From: CAYQQQ01 sp964420125
Lineage (GTDB): Bacteria; Actinomycetota; Acidimicrobiia; Acidimicrobiales; Microtrichaceae
Direction of reading: 5' to 3'
DNA length: 64,000 nucleotides
Assembly (NCBI GenBank): GCA_964420125.1
Contig: CAYQQQ010000014.1
Coordinates: 32,907 to 96,906 of the forward strand
How positions within the stretch are numbered: the first letter of the stretch is position 1; every line of letters starts with the position of its first letter. The notes beneath the pieces were generated by a model. That model was given only the letters and a program-made list of their open reading frames with translations. It made no database searches and was not told the DNA's origin. A program made the translations under genes and the position numbers. This document shows, piece after piece, positions 41,568-50,815 of the stretch.

Positions 41568-42458
41568 TCAGGACGACCAGGCGGTGACGAGGTCGGTGGT
41601 GGCGGCCAGGCAGGCGGGGTCGGGGGTGCCGGGCACCAGGATGAACTCGTCGACGCCGGCCTCCGCCGCGTCGTCGAGGGCCTGGCGGAGGCGGGCCTCG
41701 TTCCACACGGGGGCGTCGTCGGCCATCATGCGGGCGACGTCCGCGCCGAAGATCTCCAGGTAGTCGTAGGTGAACTGCTGGAGGGTGGACTGGGGCTCGT
41801 CGACGCCGAGGACGTAGAAGCAGCCCGACACCAGCCGGGGGGCGGTGTCACGGCCGGCCTGCTCCCAGGCGATGCGGGCGGCGGCGACCGCCGTTTCCAT
41901 GTCGCCCCGATCGGCGTTGAGGGCGAACCCGGAGATGCCGTCGGCCCAGCGGGCTGCCCGGGCGAGCGCCTTGGGGCCCATGGCCCCGGCGAGGATCTCG
42001 ATCCCGTCGCCCTGCAGCGGGGCGGGGCCCACCGGATCGGCCCCCTCGAAGGCGGGCTCTCCCCGCCAGCAGGCGCGGATGTCGGCCACGGCGTCGTCGA
42101 GGCGGTCGTGGCGCCGGTCGAGGGGGGACCGGGCGGCGAGGTAGTCGTGCTCCCGGCCGCCGATGCCCACCCCGACGTTGAGGCGACCGTCGCAGAGCAC
42201 GTCGATGGTGGCGAGCTGCTTGGCGATGAGGGCGGGGGGATGCAGCGGCGCCACGACCAGGTTGGCGAACACCCGCACCCGCTCGGTGAGCACGGCGGCG
42301 GCCGCCAGGGTGGTGACCATCTCCACGTTGTGGAAGGTGATGCGCTCACCGCAGCTGATCGAGGAGTAGGGGCCGGCGTCGATGCCGGCGGACCAGTCGA
42401 GGGTGGTGGCCCGGGTGCAACCTGCGGCCATGGTGGGAAGCGAGACGCCGATCTCCAT
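41568..42458 (-). CDS. LLM-class F420-dependent oxidoreductase
   Basis: A 296-residue TIM-barrel enzyme of the luciferase-like (LLM) family. It begins EIGVSLPTMAAG; ERVRVFANLVVAPLHPPALIAKQLATIDVLCDGRLNVGVGIGG is the hallmark block that holds the cofactor, and GPKALARAARWADGISGF follows near the C-terminal side. Actinobacterial members usually use coenzyme F420, though FMN is possible. The substrate is unknown. It converges on vapC with 11 bases between, and a TACGGT box lies 8 nt upstream of the ATG. Confidence 0.85.
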   Translation of the reverse strand: MEIGVSLPTMAAGCTRATTLDWSAGIDAGPYSSISCGERITFHNVEMVTTLAAAAVLTERVRVFANLVVAPLHPPALIAKQLATIDVLCDGRLNVGVGIGGREHDYLAARSPLDRRHDRLDDAVADIRACWRGEPAFEGADPVGPAPLQGDGIEILAGAMGPKALARAARWADGISGFALNADRGDMETAVAAARIAWEQAGRDTAPRLVSGCFYVLGVDEPQSTLQQFTYDYLEIFGADVARMMADDAPVWNEARLRQALDDAAEAGVDEFILVPGTPDPACLAATTDLVTAWSS

Positions 42459-42466
42459 GGCGGAGG

Positions 42467-42472
42467 ACCGTA
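42467..42472 (-). promoter_or_regulatory. -10 box (TACGGT) of the LLM gene, leaderless type
   Basis: On the minus strand TACGGT ends 8 nt before the ATG at 42458. Confidence 0.45.
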
Positions 42473-42538
42473 GTGGGTGCAGGGCCGGACGGTCTCATGG
42501 CGAGCGGGTGGACGATCGCTGCGGCGGTCGGTATCCCT

Positions 42539-43079
42539 GGAACCACCGCCAGTCGGCGTTCCAGAAATTGGAAAGCCCAGCTATACAAAGTGCAGCTGGT
42601 ATTCCTCCCAGCCGTGCGCTCGGCGAGTGGCTCGGCGTTCCGGGTGGCCGCATGCGCTTCGGGAGCTGGGCGGAGGCGGCGTCCGCGCTGACCTCGCTGG
42701 AACCCCCCAGTGATGACGCTGGGCCGAGCCGAACACGATCGGCGTGGTCGCAGACACGGTCGGCCCTGCGGTGGTCAACGACCGCGCCGGGCGGACGAAG
42801 CACCAGCTCGACGTATTGGCCGTGGGCCGCGAGCCCTCCGGCGCCTCACGGCTCCTGGCGATCGGCGAAGCCAAGCACTCCCGCCGGGCGCGGACCCGCT
42901 CCGACCTCGCACGGCTCGACTCGATCCGTTCGATGCTCACCGGTGCACGCCCGGAAGCGGAGGAGGCGAAGCTGCTCCTGTTCTCCGCCGGAGGCTTCGA
43001 CCGCGGACTCGAAACGGCCGCCGCCGAGCGGTCGGACGTGGAGCTGGTCGACCTGGAGCGCCTGTACTGCGGGAGTTGA
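42539..43079 (+). pseudogene. Remnant of an ATPase/nuclease (PD-(D/E)XK-like C-terminus)
   Basis: Only the last ~110 residues (from GTG 42744) read well: VGPAVVNDRAGRTKHQLDVLAVG, then LLAIGEAKHS and ELVDLERLY. The Asp and the EAK form a PD-(D/E)XK-like site, as in the C-terminal nuclease-like (DUF234-type) part of bacterial and archaeal AAA ATPases. TGATGA stops lie just upstream in this frame (42711-42716), and the preceding 170 bases are less GC-rich and shift frame. No ATPase domain is present. I read it as a decayed gene that ends 19 bases before the convergent pilin gene; a small intact gene is possible. Confidence 0.45.
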
Positions 43080-43098
43080 GCTGTTCCGCTCAGCTCCG

Positions 43099-45717
43099 TC
43101 AGCGCCGAAGGCGCAGCTTACAGCCGGCGCGACTGCACAGCTGCCAGTCGGTGACCGTGGGAGTCGGTGCTTCAAGCGGGCTGGCATTGGGGATAAGGCG
43201 CAACGTAGCGACCCCGCGAGCAGGTGCACCAGCGGCCCGTAGCCCCGTCGTAGCATCCACTTCGGTGTAGGCCACGAGTTGAGAGGTGGGATAGAGCGGC
43301 CCGCAGCACACAACTCCTACTTCCGCACTCGCGGCCCCCTGGGACAGTAGCGAGTTGATCACCAGGCCACCGTTGAAGACCGACACGTCCGTGGTCTCGC
43401 CTGCCCCTTCCCAGTTCACATCGAGGTCGATCATCGGCAGGTTCGTATCGCCGTAGACCCTGAACCGGGTCCCATCCGTGAAGTTGGCCGTCACCTGGGC
43501 CACTCTGACCTGGTGGTTCGTGTCTGATGTGATGCCCAGCCGAACGTGGTCGAGACGCGGCATCTCCGCGCCGATCTCCCCGAGAAGCGTGGGAGCCACT
43601 TCCGGTGTGAAGGTGACGGTCAGCTTGTCGATGCTCGTGAAGAGGCCAGCCGTGGGCCCCGCACCGGGCGCAGGGAGGGTGAGGCAGTCGGAGAGGTCGA
43701 TGAAGTAGGTCAAAGGGCTCGAGGTGTAGCCCTCGCGCGACGCATCACAGGTGTCCGTACCTCGTTCAGCGACAATCTCCATCCCCCCGCCCAGTTCCCG
43801 GTTGGCGCCGTTCTGGTACTCCCACCCGGGTGCGGTCGAGAATTTCACCACGATGGAGTCGACGTCGTCGTCGAGATCTATGGTCCCCGATGACAGCGAG
43901 AACCCTGACTGGATGAACTGAGCTGCGCTGCGTCCGGTCTTGTTGCAGTAGTTCCACACCCATCGGACGCAGGTCTCGGGAATCCAGTCTCGCGCGTCGC
44001 CTGCCGCCTTAAGTTCGGGCGGATCAGCGGATCCGAGTTCGACTTCGTTGGTGACGAGCTCGAATCCGAGTTGGTGAGGGTAACACGCGCTAACGCAGTC
44101 ATTGGAGAAGGCGACCTGAAGGGTCGCGCCGTCCAAAGCGCCCTGATCCATGCCCTTCAGGACACCGCACGAAGGGAACTCGGCGGTCAGGAGATCTACC
44201 TCGGAACCGAACGCAGGGGACGCATTCGACGGCTCAGGCGTCCAGCCTGCTCTCTTCCAAGCTTGGCTGCTTTCGAAGTTCCCGCACGTGGTGCCATCGC
44301 GCAGCTTGAGTCTGACTTTGATCCAGGCCTTGCTCACCACCAGGGTTGAATTGACAATGGTCGCCGTGACCTTGGGCCAAAGGAAGCTGCTCCAGCGGAG
44401 CCTGAGGGACGTGATCGGCTCGTCACCATTGGCCTCGATCGAGGCCTTGAACTGGGGACACCGATCAGGGACGTCGATAAGGCAGTCTTCGCCCAGCTTG
44501 TGGGGCCATTCCTGAGTACTGGCAACCACCGTCGGCTTGGCGAAGATGTTGGCGGGTACGTTGAGGTTGGATTCGACGAGCGTCAGCCTCGGCTTGGAGT
44601 AGGTACGGCGGGCCTGGGTGAGGCTTCCGCAGATGCTGACGTTGCCCCCGGTGTGGCGAAAGGTGGTGGCACCCGAGAGGACGACCTTGGCCTTGCCGGC
44701 GCTGGGGCCGGGATCACAGGTCGGTGGCACCGCCCCGGGCTTCTGATCGCCGAAGACGAAGTTCGACCCGGGGTCGGCGAATATGATCACCGAGTCTCGG
44801 GACACCGTGTCATACGCTCCGTCGAACCAGTAGGTGCCCGGGGAGAAGATGTAGGTGGCGTCGCAGTTGTCATCAAAGCGATCGTTGAGGGCCTCGACAG
44901 CATCGGGCAGGTAGCGGCCGGGCCCGAAGGTGGCGTCCTGGCAGCCGGCTCCCAGTTTCCCGCCGACGTATGCGGCTCCGTACTGGAGTGCGGGTTCGTC
45001 GGGCGGAGACTCGACGGAGGCCGTGCCGGTGACCGCAGCGGCGCCGGGACTCGGGCAGACCGGGCCGGCTTCTTCGGTTGTACGGATCTCACCGGAGCCC
45101 GGGGTGGTGGCTCCAGAACAAGCTTCGCCTTGTGCGTAGCGACCGGCAACCACCATGCCGGGGCCATTTGGCAGCACCTTGGCCGCACCGGTGCCCCTGA
45201 CGTCGACGTCCCCGGCGAAGCGCACCGGCTCGTCGCCGGTGTGTACCAGCCCCACACCGGTGGGAGGGGAGCTCGGCCACGTCCAGCTGCTGCGATCCCC
45301 GACCACGACCATCTTCCCATCGGCGGCGGGATCGGGATCGATGATCGGCTCGCACACGAGCCCCACCTTCTCCTCGGTCGCTGAGTCACCGTCGACGTCC
45401 ATGTCGACGGTCGAGGGGACGTTCGAGGCGTCGCACGGGTCGGCCGCGTTTGCAGTGTTGGCGAGTACACCGGCCAGGCCCGCCTCCAGCGTGCCGTCGG
45501 CCGCCCGGCGTTCGCGCGCCAGCTCCTGCTGAACGATGGCCGCTCGTTGGGTGGTGAAGGAGAGCCCCAGCAAGGCCGTGATCAGGCTCAGGCCGATGAC
45601 CATGGCCGCCAGCACGACGCCCAGCACGTAGCCCGACTCACGGCGCCGAGCAAGGCGGCGGCGCAAGCCGGCGGTCAGGCAATCCGGCCCCCCCGCGAGC
45701 TCTAGTTGTGACGTCAC
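43099..45717 (-). CDS. Very large PilX-like pilus-associated protein
   Basis: An 872-residue protein. After ~30 residues comes RRRESGYVLGVVLAAMVIGLSLITALLG, a PilX-type N-terminal helix with an atypical prepilin site (Gly before Tyr). The rest is a large extracellular region with many Asp/Gly/Cys residues and likely disulfides, plus repeated beta-type segments (DVDSIVVKF, IDKLTVTF, DHVRLGI). PilX-like minor pilins are normally far smaller, so the tip domain is exceptional and may be an adhesin. GTG at 45717 overlaps the previous stop (GTGA). GC content looks lower in the middle. It is the last gene of the minor-pilin operon. Confidence 0.7.
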   Translation of the reverse strand: MTSQLELAGGPDCLTAGLRRRLARRRESGYVLGVVLAAMVIGLSLITALLGLSFTTQRAAIVQQELARERRAADGTLEAGLAGVLANTANAADPCDASNVPSTVDMDVDGDSATEEKVGLVCEPIIDPDPAADGKMVVVGDRSSWTWPSSPPTGVGLVHTGDEPVRFAGDVDVRGTGAAKVLPNGPGMVVAGRYAQGEACSGATTPGSGEIRTTEEAGPVCPSPGAAAVTGTASVESPPDEPALQYGAAYVGGKLGAGCQDATFGPGRYLPDAVEALNDRFDDNCDATYIFSPGTYWFDGAYDTVSRDSVIIFADPGSNFVFGDQKPGAVPPTCDPGPSAGKAKVVLSGATTFRHTGGNVSICGSLTQARRTYSKPRLTLVESNLNVPANIFAKPTVVASTQEWPHKLGEDCLIDVPDRCPQFKASIEANGDEPITSLRLRWSSFLWPKVTATIVNSTLVVSKAWIKVRLKLRDGTTCGNFESSQAWKRAGWTPEPSNASPAFGSEVDLLTAEFPSCGVLKGMDQGALDGATLQVAFSNDCVSACYPHQLGFELVTNEVELGSADPPELKAAGDARDWIPETCVRWVWNYCNKTGRSAAQFIQSGFSLSSGTIDLDDDVDSIVVKFSTAPGWEYQNGANRELGGGMEIVAERGTDTCDASREGYTSSPLTYFIDLSDCLTLPAPGAGPTAGLFTSIDKLTVTFTPEVAPTLLGEIGAEMPRLDHVRLGITSDTNHQVRVAQVTANFTDGTRFRVYGDTNLPMIDLDVNWEGAGETTDVSVFNGGLVINSLLSQGAASAEVGVVCCGPLYPTSQLVAYTEVDATTGLRAAGAPARGVATLRLIPNASPLEAPTPTVTDWQLCSRAGCKLRLRR

Positions 45718-47783
45718 GGCTTCTCCGCCGGATCGGACTTCGCACTCCAGATGCCGTTGGCTTGCACCTGGAGTGTGACTGTGGTGGAGACGTCGACATC
45801 GCACGGATTGTCGACAATCGATTCCACTATGGGCTCGTTCAGCGGCGGCTTCGGCGAAACCTTCCAAGGGCCACCGGTCAGGCAACCTGAGCCGTTGGAG
45901 TTGGTTCCCGTATGTGTGATGTCGAGGCTGTACTGGGACGCTCCAGCCACTTGCGGGAAGGTCACCGAATCACCCACCCAGGTGACCGCGGCGGGCTTCG
46001 CGGGCGAACCGCCGATGTTCACGGTCTGCACCACCCGGTCCGAACCACCCTCGCCGTCGGACACATCCATGCTCACCAGATAGGTCCCAGGGTTGGGGAA
46101 CACGAAGCGCGGGTTGGCGGAGTCGGATCGCCAGCCGGGGTAGCCGAACTCCCAATGCCAGCTCGCCACGCTCTCGTCGTCGGTGCTGGTGTCGTCGAAC
46201 ACCACCTCGTAGGGGGCGTCACCGGGCAGGTTGGTGGCCACGAACGACGCCACGGGCGCCCTGTTGAGACGGAACTGGGCATCCACCGGCGCCCCGGCTC
46301 CCATCAACTGACGGATCGTGTAGTCGCCGGGCGGAGCATCGGCGGCGAAGGTGTGAGAGAAGCTGAGGCCTGCCGGTCCCGGCGGCTTCACCAGGGTCCC
46401 GATGCCAGGGGTGCCACGGTGGAGCTCCCAACCGGTCATCTGGTCGAGGTCGGTGTCGGACGTGCTCCAGGTAGCTGTCACCTCGTCCTCACCGACCGGT
46501 TTGCTCAAACGGTACTCGGCATTGGCGTACACCCAGTCTCCCGAGCTCGTCGTAGGTGGGTCGTCGGGATTCCCGCCAACTGCAGGCCCGATCGTTATCT
46601 CCCTGGTGGCGGACTGCGTGCCGCTGTCGCTGTCGGTGACTACGAGGCGGATCTCGTTTCTGCCCTCGACGAAGTCAGGCGAGGCGACCCGGATGGCAGG
46701 ACAGGTCGATGTGGAGCAGATCACGTTGCCAGCAGGGCCGATCCAGGAGTAAGTCGGCGAGGGCCCATCCGGGTCCGTCGCACTGGCAGACAGGCTGATC
46801 GAATCACCGAGCGTCGGGCTCCCGGGGTTGATTACGATCGATGAGGGGTCGATCTGAGGAAGTCGGTTCTCAAATGACAGAGACAAACTCGCGGTTGATT
46901 TCGATACGCCGTCACCGACCTCGAGCTCAACCTCATACGAATCAGGGTTCTTCGCGGTGAGCGTCGCTGTCTTGGCGCCATTGATCGTCGTCGCATCACC
47001 GGTTGCGGTCCAATTGTAGGTGAGACCGTCCGGCACGTCGGGCACCGAGAACACTGCCTCGATCTCAGCTCTGAACTCGTAGGTGGGCGTGCTGCGCGGG
47101 CTCGTGGAGAGGACCTTGAGCTGCACCGGCGGGATGCTCAGGAACGCGGGGTCCAGCTCGGAGCGACGGGTGGCGGAGACCGTGATCGTCTTGTCGCCAT
47201 CGTCTCCCTGGGATTCCACGGTCACCTTGACGGCCCGGCACAAGGTCCCATCGGGTGCCGTGCACGTGGCGGTGACGAGCGGTGGCGTGCCAGGCTTCGT
47301 GTTGTCGAGCTTCACGTCGCGAACCACCTCGACCTCTTCGATGAGGGGGCGGGTGACGCTCAGTTCGCAGGAGCGGCGGTAGAGGCTGGTGGATCCCACG
47401 TCGTTCTCACGGGTGGCGTAGACGATGAACTGCCGCTCGTTGCCGACGAACCACACGTTGAGCAATGGGTCTCCCAGTAGGCCGCCGGTGCAATCAGCAA
47501 GATCAGCGACTTCTACCACGAGTCGTTCGGCAGACGACACATCCCGGGTGAGGTAGGTGTTCAACAGGCGGGACTCCGCAGCGTCGTTGAATCGGCCGGC
47601 GGTGGGAGCCTGCTGGTTGAGCGCGAGCATCATCCAGCCCCCGACGGGCCCGAGCACCAGCCCGGCGATGGTGATCGCCATCAGTATCTCGACGAGCGTG
47701 AGGCCCGCCTGGGAGCGGCTCCTGGCCAGCCGGCGCGTCAGTGCCAACGTGGTGGCCCGATGGAGAGCGCGGGGATCCCTCAT
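45714..47783 (-). CDS. Large prepilin-like protein with PKD-type domains
   Basis: A 689-residue protein with a clear prepilin leader: a basic N-terminus, then SQAGLTLVEILMAITIAGLVLG, cleaved before LTLVE with Glu5 kept. The following ~200 residues resemble PilW-like minor pilins. Next come Ig/PKD-type beta domains: YNWTATGDATTINGAKTATLTA, SWIGPAGNV and the canonical VVFDDTSTDDESVASWHWEFG..., ending in a fibronectin-like segment. It probably sits at the pilus tip and binds a surface or glycan. ATG at 47783 overlaps the upstream stop (ATGA). It is in an operon with the 151-residue prepilin and the PilX-like protein. Confidence 0.78.
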   Translation of the reverse strand: MRDPRALHRATTLALTRRLARSRSQAGLTLVEILMAITIAGLVLGPVGGWMMLALNQQAPTAGRFNDAAESRLLNTYLTRDVSSAERLVVEVADLADCTGGLLGDPLLNVWFVGNERQFIVYATRENDVGSTSLYRRSCELSVTRPLIEEVEVVRDVKLDNTKPGTPPLVTATCTAPDGTLCRAVKVTVESQGDDGDKTITVSATRRSELDPAFLSIPPVQLKVLSTSPRSTPTYEFRAEIEAVFSVPDVPDGLTYNWTATGDATTINGAKTATLTAKNPDSYEVELEVGDGVSKSTASLSLSFENRLPQIDPSSIVINPGSPTLGDSISLSASATDPDGPSPTYSWIGPAGNVICSTSTCPAIRVASPDFVEGRNEIRLVVTDSDSGTQSATREITIGPAVGGNPDDPPTTSSGDWVYANAEYRLSKPVGEDEVTATWSTSDTDLDQMTGWELHRGTPGIGTLVKPPGPAGLSFSHTFAADAPPGDYTIRQLMGAGAPVDAQFRLNRAPVASFVATNLPGDAPYEVVFDDTSTDDESVASWHWEFGYPGWRSDSANPRFVFPNPGTYLVSMDVSDGEGGSDRVVQTVNIGGSPAKPAAVTWVGDSVTFPQVAGASQYSLDITHTGTNSNGSGCLTGGPWKVSPKPPLNEPIVESIVDNPCDVDVSTTVTLQVQANGIWSAKSDPAEKP

Positions 47784-48235
47784 GGCTTCCTCATCACGAC
47801 CTGGGCGGTGGCGGTCGCGCTGCTCCCGGACATCTCGACCTCGACGGTGAGCCGGTGAACACCAGGATCGCTGGTGCAGGAGTCGGCCCAAGCAGGATTC
47901 GGGACAGCCGCCGAATCCCAGTGGTCCACCTTCGTAACCGAGGCCGACGCCGCCCCGTCCGGAATCGGCACCGCCGACCAGTCGGGGGGCGTGGTGCAGG
48001 GGTCCGCGCTCGGATACCAAGCCGGGTCCTTGAAGCTCTCCGCGTAGGCGGACAGCGCGGCGTCGACCTCCTGGGTCTCCTTGGCGGCCTGGGAGCTCTT
48101 GACCGAGGTGAGCAGCCCGGCGGCGAGGGCGAGAACGACAGTGGAGACCAGCCCCACGCTCACGACGGCTTCGATCAGCCCGAAGCCTCCCTCACCACGA
48201 CGTCGGGTTGTCCCCGACGATGCTCTGGCCTGCAT
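47780..48235 (-). CDS. PilV-like minor prepilin
   Basis: A 151-residue prepilin. A short basic leader RRRGEGG is followed by FGLIEAVVSVGLVSTVVLALAAG, a class III-type N-methylation helix with Glu5, then a small globular domain with Cys residues in DPCTTPP and DSCTSDP. It is the first gene of the three-gene minor-pilin operon, and its GGAAGG ribosome site lies upstream of the ATG at 48235. It probably primes pilus assembly with the two large proteins that follow. Confidence 0.8.
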   Translation of the reverse strand: MQARASSGTTRRRGEGGFGLIEAVVSVGLVSTVVLALAAGLLTSVKSSQAAKETQEVDAALSAYAESFKDPAWYPSADPCTTPPDWSAVPIPDGAASASVTKVDHWDSAAVPNPAWADSCTSDPGVHRLTVEVEMSGSSATATAQVVMRKP

Positions 48236-48374
48236 CCACGACCCTTCCCGATCTTCCGCAGCCGCCTTCGCCCCGGCGTGCGGTGTCAGAACCGACCCAA
48301 AAGCCTCGCCCGGGGCCGAAAGGGTGTCAAGGGCCACACCCGCCAACCTGATAGGCGATTCATCCCCGGTTTCG

Positions 48375-48412
48375 TTCTGCAGAGGGTGTCGGTGACGACA
48401 CCTTCTGCAGAA
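48375..48412. repeat. TTCTGCA-type palindrome (copy H)
   Basis: TTCTGCAGA pairs with TCTGCAGAA around GGTGTCG/CGACACC and a GTGA loop, followed by CAGAA. The core matches copy G (60257-60304). It lies 71 bases after the pilD stop on the minus strand. Confidence 0.85.
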
Positions 48413-48483
48413 CAGAACGGCGGGGGGTCGGCGTGGCCGGCGCACGCTCACGCGCACGCCCACGCGCGCGCTCAGGCGCACGC

Positions 48484-49502
48484 TCATCCGAACCCCCAGG
48501 GCTCCAGGATCCGATCCGCCCACAGGCAGCACGCGAACGCCGCGGCCACCAGCGACGGCCCGAAGGGCATCTGCACCCCCCGGCCCCGCACGCCGAGCAC
48601 CACCACCCCCAGCACCACCCCCAGCACCGATGCCCCCAGCAGGCACAGCACCGCCAGCGCCACCGCCCCCCACAGCGCCTCGCCCGAGTAGAACCCCACC
48701 AGCCAGCCCAGCAGCACCGCCAGGCGCACATCGCCGAAGCCCATCCCCGCGGGCACCACGAACCACACGGCGAACAGCGCCCCGGCCAGCACCCCCACCC
48801 CCCCCAGCGCCGCCCAGGCGCGCCCCCCCCCCGCCGCGGGCGGCCCCCCCCCCCCCCCCCACGCCGCTGGCGGCGTCCTGGGTGCTGCTGTTGGTGTGCT
48901 CGCACACCAGGGACCCGGCCTGGAAGAGCAGATAGCCGGCATTGTTGTTACACGCCGTGCTNNNNNNNNNNCACCCCCACCAGCGCCGCCAGGAGCCGCC
49001 CCCAGCCGTCGCCCTCCAACGCAAGGGCCACCACCGACAGCACCACCGTCACCGCCGTGGCCGGCCACACGATCCGGGTCGGCACGATCAGGGTGCGCAG
49101 GTCGATCACGGTCACCGCCAGCGCCACCGGCACGAACCACAGCACCGGCAGCAGCAGCCACTCGAAGCCGATCGCCCACACCGCCAGCGCGTAGGCCACC
49201 GGAGCGCCCAGCTCCACCCACGGGTGGTAGCCGTCGATCTTCGCCCCGCAGTGGCGGCACCGCCCCCGCAGCACCACGTAGCTGGCCACCGGCACGTTGT
49301 CGTAGGGCCGCACCGGCTCCCCGCACGACGGGCAGCGGCTCGAGCCGTGCACCACCTCCCGCCACGGACGGGTGCCCCACACGTCGCCGTGCTCGTCGGG
49401 CTCGTCGCGCTCCACCGGCAGACGGTCGATCACCACGCAGGTGGCCGACCCGATCGCCAGGAACACGAAGCACCCCACGAACAGCACTATCGAGGTGGTC
49501 AC
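48484..49502 (-). CDS. pilD: Prepilin peptidase PilD, interrupted by an assembly gap
   Basis: An integral-membrane aspartic protease that cuts and N-methylates prepilins. The N-terminal half (49502 to about 48972) has the zinc-binding CPSCGEPVRPYDNVPVASYVVLRGRCRHCG and the helices up to VTVIDLRTLIVPTRIVWPA with the first catalytic Asp. The C-terminal half (about 48835 to 48484) has GMGFGDVRLAVLLGWLVGF with the second Asp, in another frame. Ten Ns (48962-48971) and poly-C runs separate them, and bases 48860-48961 encode a segment unlike PilD. The natural gene is probably intact, with ~250 residues. It starts 11 bases after the pilT stop. Confidence 0.82.
48836..48971. other. Assembly gap edge with foreign-looking sequence
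   Basis: Ten Ns at 48962-48971 are preceded by poly-C (48841-48860) and about 100 bases of lower GC. On the minus strand they read ACNNNAGYLLFQAGSLVCEH, which does not fit PilD. Most likely a misjoined contig end. Confidence 0.75.
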
Positions 49503-49513
49503 CCCACCTCGTC

Positions 49514-50743
49514 TCAGCCCGGGCCGGGATGACCGGGCACCTGCCCCGGAGCGGGAGCAGCTGCGGGCGCGGAGAGGTCGACCACCGGGTCACCGGGCAT
49601 GCGGAACACGGGCTGGCCGTCGGGGCCGATCACCTGCTGGCCGTCGGGCCCGAGCACGGGGATCGGCTGGGGCTTGTGCACCTCCTCGGGGTACACCGAG
49701 GCGGCCACCGCGTCCTCCCAGGCCACCACCCCCTGGGCGACGAGCTGGCTGAGCGAGTGCTCCAGCACCATCATCCCGTCGGCCATGCCGGTGGCGATCA
49801 TGTTGCGGATCTGGCGCACCTGGCCCTCGCGGATCAGGTTGGCGATCGCCGGGGTGCCCATCATCACCTCGTAGGCGGCCACCCGGCCCCCGCCGATGCG
49901 GGGCACCAGCCGCTGGGAGATCACCGCGGCGAGGGTCATGGAGAACTGGGTGCGGATCTGCGCCTGCTGGCCGGCGGGGAACGTGTCGACGATCCGGTCG
50001 ACGGTCTGGGCGGCGTCGTTGGTGTGGACCGTGCCGAACACCAGGTGCCCGGTCTCGGCCAGGGTGAGGGCGAGCTGCACGGTCTCGAGGTCGCGCATCT
50101 CCCCCACCAGCACCACGTCCGGGTCCTCCCTCAGCGCGGCCCGCAGGGCATCCGCGAACCCGGCGCAGTCGCGGCCGACCTCCCGCTGGTTGACCAGCGC
50201 CGTGGCGGAGCCGTGCACGTACTCGATGGGGTCCTCGATGGTGAGGATGTGCACCGGACGGTTGCGGTTGATCCAGCCGAGCATGGCGGCCAGCGTGGTG
50301 GACTTGCCCGACCCGGTGGGCCCGGTCATCAGCACCAGGCCGTGGGGACGGCGCACGAGCATGGCCGTGGCCTCGGGCAGGCCGATCTGCTCGGGGGTGG
50401 GGATCTCGGTGGGGATCAGCCGCAGCGCCAGGCTCGGCCGGGCGGACTGGAGGTAGGCGTTGCCCCTGAACCGGGCGGTGCGCCCCTCACCGCCGGCCCA
50501 GGAGAACGCGAAGTCGACCTGGTGCGCCTCGGCCAGCTCGCGGCGATCGGCGTCGTCGAGCACCTCGGCCAGCACCCCTTCGACGAACTCGTCGGCACAC
50601 GCCGGTGCGTCGGGGATGGGTACGAGGCGCCCGTCGATGCGGATCCGCGGCGCGGCGCCGGCCGACAGGTGCAGGTCGGTGGCCTCGACAGCCACCAGGT
50701 AGTCGAGGTACGGATCGAGCAGCGGCGTCACCGGCTGGCGCAC
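49514..50743 (-). CDS. pilT: Type IV pilus retraction ATPase PilT
   Basis: A 409-residue hexameric ATPase that depolymerises pili for twitching. The N-terminal PAS-like domain (ATDLHLSAGAAPRIRIDGRLVPI) precedes Walker A GPTGSGKST, the Asp box (ILTIEDPIEYVH), Walker B DVVLVGEMRDLETVQLAL, the His box HTNDAAQTVDRIV and the AIRNLIRE-like signature as AIANLIREG. The tail has an extra ~45-residue Pro/Gly-rich extension. The GTG at 50743 has GAGGA upstream. It lies between pilA and pilD, separated from pilA by a very strong hairpin. Confidence 0.95.
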   Translation of the reverse strand: MRQPVTPLLDPYLDYLVAVEATDLHLSAGAAPRIRIDGRLVPIPDAPACADEFVEGVLAEVLDDADRRELAEAHQVDFAFSWAGGEGRTARFRGNAYLQSARPSLALRLIPTEIPTPEQIGLPEATAMLVRRPHGLVLMTGPTGSGKSTTLAAMLGWINRNRPVHILTIEDPIEYVHGSATALVNQREVGRDCAGFADALRAALREDPDVVLVGEMRDLETVQLALTLAETGHLVFGTVHTNDAAQTVDRIVDTFPAGQQAQIRTQFSMTLAAVISQRLVPRIGGGRVAAYEVMMGTPAIANLIREGQVRQIRNMIATGMADGMMVLEHSLSQLVAQGVVAWEDAVAASVYPEEVHKPQPIPVLGPDGQQVIGPDGQPVFRMPGDPVVDLSAPAAAPAPGQVPGHPGPG

Positions 50744-50765
50744 GTCAGGTCCTCATGGGCTCAGG

Positions 50766-50806
50766 GACGGAAGAGGCGGGGTCCGAAGGACCCCGCCTCT
50801 TCCGTC
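50766..50806 (-). terminator. Perfect 19-bp hairpin between pilA and pilT
   Basis: GACGGAAGAGGCGGGGTCC (50766-50784) pairs without a mismatch to its complement at 50788-50806 around GAA. There is no long U-run, so it may attenuate read-through and keep pilT expression well below pilA. Confidence 0.75.
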
Positions 50807-50815
50807 ACGGATTCA

